From positions 6,076,001 to 6,140,000 of the forward strand of contig NZ_CP012938.1 of assembly GCF_001314995.1 (NCBI RefSeq): 64,000 nt of DNA, in the 5' to 3' direction. This stretch comes from Bacteroides ovatus. Lineage in GTDB: Bacteria; Bacteroidota; Bacteroidia; Bacteroidales; Bacteroidaceae. The notes under the pieces were generated by a model. It was not told where the DNA came from, ran no database searches, and was given only the letters and a program-made list of their open reading frames with translations. Below, one piece after another: positions 58,932 through 64,000 of the stretch (the stretch's first letter is position 1; every line of letters begins with the position of its first letter). A program made the position numbers and the translations under genes.

Positions 58932-59858
58932 TTATTTTAATCCTTTAATCATTCTATCTATACATTTTTTCTTTTGTTCCATATTGGGATGAACGTAAAG
59001 ATCAAGTGTTGTACTTATATTAGAATGGCCTAAAATAACACTTACAGTTTTGTAGTCGCAGTTGCTTTCTATGCAACGTGTAGCAAAACTATGTCTAAGA
59101 CCATGAAATTTTAGTTCTGGAATATTTAGATCTTTCATTAGTTTCTTGTAATAATTGCGATATGTTCTAGGCTCTGTAGGCTTTTCTTCATTTGTTAGAA
59201 TGTAATAGTTACCGTTCACTATCTTTTTTAATGGCTTTAGAATTCTGATTAATTCTTTTGTAATTGGGATCTCACGAATGGAATTTTTAGTTTTTGGAGT
59301 ATTGATAATAAGTTCTGTATGTCTTTTCTCTCCATCAATGATATAGATGCGTTCAATTGTCCTTTTAATAGAAATTATTCCTAATTCTATGTTTATATCA
59401 TCCCACGTTAAAGCGCATACTTCTCCTATTCGTAGTCCGGTACTAAGGCAAATATAAATTCCTAAATTCTTGAATGTGAAATGTTCTTGGATAAAACTCA
59501 TGATCCTTTTTTGATGTGAGATACTAAGAACTTCTAAATGTTGTTTCTCATCTTCCGTTGGAAATCTGATTTCCCATTCTTTATAATCTAAGTATCCATG
59601 TTTTACTCCGAATTTTAATATCATTTTCAATACAATTAAAATATCCTTAATGGATTTTTTACTTAATCCATTATTAATCTTCTGAAGAGCAAATTCCTGT
59701 ACCTTATTTTCTTCTAACTCATACATTTCTCCAAATGTCGGATAAATGTGATTTTCAAGAATTAGTACATACGCAGCAAATGTCGATTGTTTTACATATT
59801 GCTTTTTGTCTTCTTTCCAAAGTACGGAAATTTCTTTGATAGTTTTTTTTTGAATCAT
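58932..59858 (-). CDS. Tyrosine recombinase beside the hsdS cluster
   Basis: 308 residues. An SAM-like N-domain (TFAAYVLILENHIYPTFGEM) precedes the catalytic part: STGLRIGEVCALTW (Arg I), LKFHGLRHSFATRCIE (HxxR), LGHSNISTTLDLYVHP (His and Tyr nucleophile). It is the size of phage-type integrases and of Bacteroides hsdS-shuffling recombinases. With four inverted-repeat pairs in the adjoining 3.5 kb, it is the likely inverting enzyme. Confidence 0.92.
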   Translation of the reverse strand: MIQKKTIKEISVLWKEDKKQYVKQSTFAAYVLILENHIYPTFGEMYELEENKVQEFALQKINNGLSKKSIKDILIVLKMILKFGVKHGYLDYKEWEIRFPTEDEKQHLEVLSISHQKRIMSFIQEHFTFKNLGIYICLSTGLRIGEVCALTWDDINIELGIISIKRTIERIYIIDGEKRHTELIINTPKTKNSIREIPITKELIRILKPLKKIVNGNYYILTNEEKPTEPRTYRNYYKKLMKDLNIPELKFHGLRHSFATRCIESNCDYKTVSVILGHSNISTTLDLYVHPNMEQKKKCIDRMIKGLK

Positions 59859-59922
59859 ACTTATATATTTTTAGTTAAACAAAACAGGGTAAAGCTACGG
59901 GAATTGAGGATATAATTGCTAT

Positions 59923-59970
59923 AATGTTCCCCATTTGAGATTCCCGGAGTTTACAAAGGAGTGGGAAATG
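59923..59970 (+). repeat. IR1 left: hsdS 5' inverted repeat
   Basis: AATGTTCCCCATTTGAGATT and the following 28 bases match the reverse complement of 63382-63429 at 43 of 48 positions. The left copy begins the start-less hsdS; the right copy lies just after the start of the expressed hsdS. Confidence 0.92.
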
Positions 59971-60447
59971 GCATCACTTCAAGATATAGCAGCAGTGAAT
60001 CCCAAGTCGAATCCACTTCAAAACTCTTTTGTTTATATAGATTTGGAAGCTGTTGAAAAAGGTGAATTGAGAAAAATTCAAGAAGTAATGCGAGAGGAAG
60101 CACCAAGTAGAGCACAGCGCGTCATTTACAAAAATGACATTCTGTTTCAATGTGTTCGTCCGTATCAGAAAAACAACTACATTCATAAGATTCAAAGTAA
60201 AAGTAACCAGCAGTGGGTCGCCTCAACTGGATATGCGCAAATTAGGACTACAGAAATACCGAATTATATTTATCATCTATTAAATACAGATGGGTTCAAT
60301 CGAAAAGTAATGGTTCGTTGCACGGGGTCAAGTTACCCGGCTATTAATAGCGAGGATTTAGCAACAATTAGATTCTATCTTACTACTGATACCAAAGAAC
60401 AACTTAAAATATCACGATTGTTAGATTTGCTTGATGAACGCATTGCT

Positions 60448-60468
60448 ACCCAAAACAAAATCATTGAG
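60448..60468 (+). repeat. IR2 left: central hsdS inverted repeat
   Basis: ACCCAAAACAAAATCATTGA plus G recurs inverted at 62866-62886 (21 of 21). It lies between the two recognition domains and allows exchange of the first domain or of the whole second half. Confidence 0.85.
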
Positions 60469-60475
60469 AAACTGC

Positions 60476-60492
60476 AATCCTTAATTAAGGGA
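60476..60492 (+). repeat. IR4 left: second-domain inverted repeat
   Basis: AATCCTTAATTAAGGGA recurs inverted at 61610-61626 (17 of 17). It marks the point where the second recognition domain of the silent hsdS can be swapped with the neighbouring half cassette. Confidence 0.85.
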
Positions 60493-61024
60493 ATTGCACA
60501 GCATTGCATTAAAGAATCAACAAGTGGAAACACATATGTAAAACTTGGTGATATTTGTCAAATTACAACAGGAAAACTAGATGCAAATGCACAGGTAGAT
60601 AATGGGATTTATCCATTTTTTACTTGTGCAGAACAACCATTCAAAATTGATAGCTTTGCTTTTGATACAGAAGCTTTACTAATCTCTGGTAATGGCGCTA
60701 ATTTAGGATATATCAATTATTATCACGGAAAGTTTAATGCTTATCAAAGAACTTATGTGTTAGATATATTCTCCGAAAATATCCAGTACATTAAATGGGC
60801 GTTGAAAGTATTGCTGCCCAAAAGAATTGCAATAGAAAAGAGTTCAAGCAACACTCCTTATATAGTACTATCGACTCTCAGTGATTTAAGGTTACCAATT
60901 CCCAACAAGAGCATTCAATGCCATATAGCAAAATTAATGCAATCTTTAGAAAGAAAATTATCAAGCCAAATTGCATTGAATGGTTCTTATAATAGGTTGA
61001 AGCAATACTTACTCCGCCAGATGT

Positions 61025-61626
61025 TTATATAAACATTTGACGGAGCAGATACTGCTTTTGTGATGTATAAGCTTTAATAATCTTATTCGCTGTTTTTAAT
61101 TGGGACTTCAATAATGATATTGCATAGCCTATTTCTCTTTGTTTATCAAGAGAAGGTATTTTGAATACAAGCTGCGAGAAAGCCTCCATATTTAAATTGC
61201 GTCTAACGATACTTGCGCCTTGCTCTGATACCATCATATAGCTGTATAAGGCACGATGAGTTTTTAACATTGCAGCCACAAACTGATTGTCGTAACCATC
61301 TGCTATTGAAAATACTTTGTAAGAAGGAGAAACTATCCCAATTTCAAATCTATCATTGTAATTGATATTCCCCATCCATAAATTTTGAGGACTTAAAACA
61401 ACATCATGAAGCCGAATGATTTTATAACCCACATTGTTTTCACTTGCGATGTCTTTTGAAAAATACTCTCGTTGAGAGAATATACCCTTAACTGTGGAAC
61501 TCAGTACCTCATGTTGATTATTCGTTTGTGAGCGTTCCGACCGTTCCAACAAAATATCTCCGAGACAAACAGATTTTCCTCCAGTATCATATTGCAGCGT
61601 ATTGTTTAGTCCCTTAATTAAGGATT
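61025..61626 (-). pseudogene. hsdS: Half hsdS cassette (second recognition domain), minus strand
   Basis: Translation from the IR4 copy (61626) reads SLIKGLNNTLQYDTGGKSVC, continues through LQYDTGGKS and REYFSKDIASENNVGYKIIR, and ends QYLLRQMFI. It has one recognition domain and no start. It is a stored second-half cassette that could join the N-terminal half of the silent hsdS by inversion at IR4. Its 3' end overlaps that hsdS. Confidence 0.85.
61610..61626 (-). repeat. IR4 right
   Basis: Inverted copy of 60476-60492 at the 5' end of the minus-strand half cassette; all 17 bases match. Confidence 0.85.
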
Positions 61627-61639
61627 GTTTGTGTTATAG

Positions 61640-61657
61640 GTCTGCGATTAGTAAACA
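61640..61657 (+). repeat. IR3 left
   Basis: GTCTGCGATTAGTAAACA, identical in 18 of 18 bases to the reverse complement of 62831-62848, at the start of the plus-strand half cassette. Confidence 0.85.
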
Positions 61658-62235
61658 GGTATTTGCTCAAGAGCCTAATGGATGGTGTAGATTAGACACT
61701 TTATTCTCAAAAGGCAAGGCTGGTGGTACTCCGACTTCCACAAATAAAGAATACTATAATGGAGAAATACCATTCTTGAGTATTAACGATATAACAAAAC
61801 AAGGTAAGTATGTCCGATATACAGAAAATCATTTGAGCCAAAGTGGATTAGAAAACTCTTCGGCATGGGTAGTTCCAAAGTATAGTTTAATAATGTCAAT
61901 GTACGCATCAGTTGGCTTGGTAACTATAAATGAAATACCTACTACAACAAGCCAGGCAATGTTTGCAATGCAACTAAAAGACAAAGGTTTATTGGATTAT
62001 CTGTACTACTACTTGTCATACTTTAAGTATCGCTACATCCACAAGTATCTTGAAACTGGAACACAAAGCAATATCAACGCTGATATTATTCGCGGAATAA
62101 TGATTCCAATTTATGGACATAGTCGCAATATGGAAATTGCGTCAACACTGCAAGGCATTGATGTAAAAATCGACAATGAGTTATCAGTACTTAAACTATT
62201 CAATAAGCAAAAGAACTATCTTTTGTCCCAGATGT

Positions 62236-63459
62236 TTATATGAACATCTGGGTAAGGAGATATTGCTTCTGCATGGTTAACAAGGTTAGTCTTCGTAGCT
62301 CATTAATGATGCGCTCATCGTATGAGTGTAGTATTTTTGCGACCCAAAGAATGTTATTGCCATTTGAGGAATACGGTAACACATAGCTTTCTACATCCCC
62401 TTTACCAATATTCATTTGGGCAGCACCTTGACCACAAGCTATCATACTATTCTCAAATCTTTGAGAAGATAGAATTTGATATAGGAACTCTCGATTTACA
62501 TTTTTTGAAAGTTGCAACAAACCAACTCGTTGGTTGAGTAAATAGTCTCCATTCTTACAAAGAGAAACACGCCCAACATTACCCGTAAGAGATATTAAAA
62601 TATCTCCTTCTTTTAATACTTGGTGGTCTTGTATATCGTTCGGCAAGTTGATTATGCAATTGCAATCTTCATCGTTTATATATCGCTCGCCAGGCACATT
62701 TGTTATTGTGAGGATTTTCCATTTGCCCAGTGCATTATACTTGCCACTCTGGAATGCGTAACCATTTTTCAATGTCGCAATATTCGACAAGCATATAGTA
62801 GTTTCTAACAAATCTTTTCGTGCAAACAAATGTTTACTAATCGCAGACTTTAGCTTTTTCAAATCCTCAATGATTTTGTTTTGGGTGGCGATACGTTGGT
62901 CTATTAATGAAATAAAACGAATTAATTTTTTTTGCTCTTCCATACAAGGATATGATATGTTGAATCTCTCAATAATATCATAACTAAGATTTTGTTGCTT
63001 AGTTCCTTGGGCATATTTTATACCAATGATATTGCCATGCTTCTTATACCACGAGTAAAGAAATTCATTTTGGATGTCCATTTTAGATGTAAAAGCCATA
63101 CATGCTTGGCTGATGGTCGATTCTCTTGTTGTAATTGAACAAGTACCCCTAACACCATTTGCTTCAAGTCCATATATCGCTATTACAAATGTTCCAACAG
63201 GAAGAAGTTTTAAGCTGTTATTTTTTGCAGCTTCCTCTGAAATTTTCTCTTTAGTATCAGATATATAATGCTCTTTGAGTTCACCGCTGGTAATCCAATT
63301 TATAGAGCCATCAAACTGATTTTTATTCATTCTACTTGGTGTATTTCCAGAATAGAGTTCGAATTGTTCTCCAATAGAAGACATTTCCCACTCCCCACTA
63401 AACTCCGGAAATCTCAAATGGGGAACATTGCATTTATCTTTATTGTTATTATTTGCCAT
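62236..63459 (-). CDS. hsdS: Expressed type I specificity subunit HsdS
   Basis: 407 residues from MANNNNKDKCNVPHLRFPEF (two codons earlier is also possible). First recognition domain residues 20-190, central helix ISLIDQRIATQNKIIEDLKK, second domain 215-390, conserved end QYLLTQMFI. HsdS determines which DNA site the methylase and nuclease act on. It starts 53 bases after the hsdM stop on the same strand and is the only hsdS copy here with an ATG and upstream gene. Confidence 0.93.
   Translation of the reverse strand: MANNNNKDKCNVPHLRFPEFSGEWEMSSIGEQFELYSGNTPSRMNKNQFDGSINWITSGELKEHYISDTKEKISEEAAKNNSLKLLPVGTFVIAIYGLEANGVRGTCSITTRESTISQACMAFTSKMDIQNEFLYSWYKKHGNIIGIKYAQGTKQQNLSYDIIERFNISYPCMEEQKKLIRFISLIDQRIATQNKIIEDLKKLKSAISKHLFARKDLLETTICLSNIATLKNGYAFQSGKYNALGKWKILTITNVPGERYINDEDCNCIINLPNDIQDHQVLKEGDILISLTGNVGRVSLCKNGDYLLNQRVGLLQLSKNVNREFLYQILSSQRFENSMIACGQGAAQMNIGKGDVESYVLPYSSNGNNILWVAKILHSYDERIINELRRLTLLTMQKQYLLTQMFI
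62831..62848 (-). repeat. IR3 right
   Basis: Inverted copy of 61640-61657, inside the expressed hsdS just after the central helix. Confidence 0.85.
62866..62886 (-). repeat. IR2 right
   Basis: Inverted copy of 60448-60468, in the central helix of the expressed hsdS. Confidence 0.85.
63382..63429 (-). repeat. IR1 right
   Basis: Inverted copy of 59923-59970 (43 of 48), ten codons into the expressed hsdS. Confidence 0.92.
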
Positions 63460-63511
63460 AATCATTTTATTTTTCTAGAAAATAACATTGAGGATTTGTA
63501 ACGAACAAAAA

Positions 63512-64000
63512 TTATTGGATTAAGCCTAGCTCTTTCAAATAAACATCTATCTGTTTATCTAGTTCTGCTCGTTTTGCTTCTAATTCTTTAATTTCAGTCA
63601 TGACCGCATGGATATCTATTTCTTCTTCCTCTTCAAAAGTATCTACATAGCGAGGTATATTCAAATTATAATCATTCTCTTTAACTTCCTGCAAAGTGGC
63701 ACAATGGCTATATTTTTCTATTTCTTTTCTTTCACGATATGTATCGATAATTTTTTGAATATGTTCAGGACGTAACTTATTCTGTGTCTTTACTTTTTCA
63801 AATTCTTTACTTGCATCTATAAAGAGGATATTATCATCTTCTTTGCGGCATTTTTTTATTACTAAGATACAAGTTGGAATACTGGTTCCATAGAAAATAT
63901 TGGCAGGCAATCCGATAATGGCATCGATATAATTTTTCTTTTCAATTAAGAATTGGCGGATTTTTCCTTCTGCAGCTCCACGAAATAATACTCCGTGTGG
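63512..64000 (-). CDS. hsdM: Type I DNA methyltransferase HsdM (C-terminal part, cut by window edge)
   Basis: The frame is open to the window end and reads PHGVLFRGAAEGKIRQFLIE, then NYIDAIIGLPANIFYGTSIP and TCILVIKK, the late N6_Mtase blocks, and a C-terminal coiled coil (IKELEAKRAELDKQIDVYLK). HsdM makes m6A with HsdS. The SAM and NPPF motifs lie outside the window. hsdR was not seen. Confidence 0.92.
   Translation of the reverse strand, partial: PHGVLFRGAAEGKIRQFLIEKKNYIDAIIGLPANIFYGTSIPTCILVIKKCRKEDDNILFIDASKEFEKVKTQNKLRPEHIQKIIDTYRERKEIEKYSHCATLQEVKENDYNLNIPRYVDTFEEEEEIDIHAVMTEIKELEAKRAELDKQIDVYLKELGLIQ

Larger units (their letters stand above)
59935..61032 (+). pseudogene. hsdS: Silent full-length hsdS without a start codon
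   Basis: The frame encodes two target-recognition domains and a central helix (LDLLDERIATQNKIIEKLQS near residue 165) and ends QYLLRQMFI. The 5' end reads NVPHLRFPEFTKEWEMASLQ from 59923, as in the expressed hsdS, but an in-frame TGA at 59905 and no ATG leave only TTG 59935. It has no promoter. It is best read as a stored allele that becomes active when IR1 inversion joins it to the start beside hsdM. Its end overlaps the next cassette by eight bases. Confidence 0.88.
61602..62243 (+). pseudogene. hsdS: Half hsdS cassette (second recognition domain), plus strand
   Basis: The frame reads YRSAISKQVFAQEPNGWCRL from IR3, then TLFSKGKAGGTPTSTNKEYY and ends NYLLSQMFI. Only the second recognition domain is present. 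It matches the frame of the expressed hsdS after its central helix (LKSAISKHLF), so IR3 inversion would swap second halves. Its end overlaps the expressed hsdS by eight bases. Confidence 0.85.

Noticed and set aside
58932..59858. Integrase marking a prophage or ICE
   Set aside because: No capsid, tail, relaxase or tra genes lie in view, and the inverted repeats in the hsdS cluster explain it as a local recombinase.

Overview
The window is chromosomal DNA from a Bacteroides-type gut anaerobe (phylum Bacteroidota). Support comes from a SusC/SusD outer-membrane pair, a fimbrillin-family lipoprotein, a subclass A2 class A beta-lactamase, and the Bacteroides -7 promoter box (TAnnTTTG) upstream of many genes. 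Family names are recognised from the translated sequence; no database search was run. The species is not assigned.

1-14,000: the start of zapA and a coiled-coil partner; an SMP-30-like protein; a small membrane gene with an apparent one-base frameshift; an acyl-carrier-like protein; a nucleosidase-like protein; queD-queE (7-deazaguanine synthesis); lutABC (lactate oxidation); a pyridoxal-kinase-like gene; a DUF418 membrane protein; and a tight five-gene minus-strand operon joining phospholipid synthesis (CDP-alcohol transferase, CdsA-like, PlsC-like) to an ECF sigma factor and a TonB-like membrane partner.

14,000-32,400: a von Willebrand A protein, tRNA-Trp, a Spx/ArsC-like protein, a uracil-DNA-glycosylase-like protein, SusC/SusD, a DUF5020 protein next to a nucleobase permease, a long KamA-like radical SAM enzyme, an AGCS alanine symporter, an AlbA_2 regulator, a histone-H1-like small protein, and the radical SAM/TIGR03915 pair linked to uracil-DNA glycosylase.

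32,400-51,800: mostly housekeeping, transport and stress genes: MgtC, a K+ channel, TrkH, MATE, MarC, lytic transglycosylase, RluA, MaoC and a choloylglycine-hydrolase-family enzyme. It also holds a VapD-type toxin candidate with a small partner, an epimerase-lipocalin fusion, a VOC-GNAT-GNAT fusion and a class A beta-lactamase.

51,900-64,000 is accessory. It starts with a truncated SWIM-like gene and a nucleotidyltransferase-HEPN fusion. Next is a 2.7-kb unit with a VirE-type primase/helicase-like gene, eight 22-bp iteron-like palindromes in front of it, and composite 101-bp inverted repeats at both ends. Two HTH regulators follow, one with a possible -1 frameshift extension, then a GIY-YIG protein and a tyrosine recombinase. 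Last is a type I restriction-modification locus with one expressed hsdS after hsdM, one start-less full hsdS and two half-hsdS cassettes, linked by four inverted-repeat pairs. This layout predicts phase-variable DNA methylation by recombinase-driven shuffling.
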